5,676 bases of DNA from Deltaproteobacteria bacterium. GTDB taxonomy: Bacteria; Desulfobacterota; Desulfobacteria; Desulfobacterales; JAFDDL01. Numbering within the stretch: the stretch's first letter is position 1; every line of letters starts with the position of its first letter. Of this stretch, positions 5,497 to 5,676 are shown one piece after another. The stretch covers positions 1-5,676 of the forward strand of contig JAFDDL010000294.1 in NCBI GenBank assembly GCA_019310865.1, written 5' to 3'. The translations under genes were made by a program, and so were the position numbers. Below the pieces are notes generated by a model. It saw only the letters and a program-made list of their open reading frames with translations, made no database searches and was not told the DNA's origin.

Positions 5497-5676
5497 TTAT
5501 AACCGGTCACCTCCGCGGACGTCGTCGATCGCGGCTTGCTTAATCTCGGAGATTTTTTCTAAAATATCAGATGGTAGTGGCTTTGGCTGATGCGTCTCGC
5601 AGATATGCCGCACCTTCTCATTGACCCGCTGAGCCATCGATTTGCCACCTTCCTCCTTCCAAACCTGGTAATTTTG
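5497..5676 (-). CDS. MttB-superfamily (trimethylamine/glycine betaine-type) methyltransferase, C-terminal end
   Basis: Fifty-nine codons enter from the right edge and end in TAA at 5497-5499. The sequence (YQVWKEEGGKSMAQRVNEKV, then ICETHQPKPLPSDILEKI) fits the C-terminal helix pair of the MttB family, which typically reads W...GG..M..RAN...R.IL..H.P.PLP.....L. MttB proteins transfer a methyl group from trimethylamine, and non-pyrrolysine relatives from betaine or other quaternary amines, to a corrinoid protein in the cytoplasm. The catalytic barrel lies outside the window, so substrate and presence of pyrrolysine cannot be judged. A BCCT transporter fragment immediately downstream on the same strand suggests betaine or carnitine use. 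The call rests on a short, moderately conserved tail. Confidence 0.65.
   Translation of the reverse strand, partial: QNYQVWKEEGGKSMAQRVNEKVRHICETHQPKPLPSDILEKISEIKQAAIDDVRGGDRL

Overview
The window looks like a piece of an anaerobic, Gram-negative bacterial chromosome or metagenome contig, with a sulfate-reducer-like (Desulfobacterota) genome the best guess. The reasons are an MttB-type methyltransferase next to a BCCT (betaine/carnitine/choline) transporter, a FecR-type anti-sigma regulator fragment, and two ATPase families (DUF4143 and DUF234) that are common in anaerobes. This placement is inference; no rRNA or tRNA gene is present to test it.

Layout. (1) Positions 1-1400, minus strand: two tandem IlvD/Edd-family dehydratase genes. 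The upstream one (235 to about 1400) keeps the C-terminal 380 or so residues but has lost its N-terminal part. The downstream one starts at 150 with a good ribosome binding site and runs off the left edge. (2) Positions about 1400-1420: an abrupt junction where the broken dehydratase meets, head to head, a FecR C-terminal fragment on the plus strand (to 1777). Both genes are missing their 5' parts. (3) Positions 1774-3096, minus: an intact AAA ATPase of the DUF4143 type, whose stop codon interlocks with the FecR stop. (4) Positions 3097-3539: a control region with a strong promoter for the DUF4143 gene, a 15-bp direct repeat, an array of imperfect palindromes with a period of about 54 bp, and a promoter for the next gene embedded in the last palindrome. 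(5) Positions 3540-4997, plus: an intact ATPase of the DUF234 type. (6) Positions 4998-5187: no gene, but a cluster of small hairpins. (7) Positions 5188-5676, minus: the C-terminus of an MttB-like methyltransferase entering from the right edge, followed by a BCCT transporter cut off after its first membrane segment.

Interpretation. The middle, with two divergent ATPases that each carry a putative PD-(D/E)XK-like C-terminal domain around a palindrome-rich spacer, is bounded on both sides by broken genes. It looks like accessory DNA in a rearrangement-prone place. The flanks are metabolic: branched-chain amino acid or sugar-acid dehydration on the left, and methylated-amine/betaine uptake and demethylation on the right. 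I see no transposase, integrase, CRISPR array, tRNA or rRNA. The most distinctive signals are the palindrome array between the two ATPase genes and the head-to-head junction of two truncated genes, which could be either a real rearrangement or an assembly chimera.
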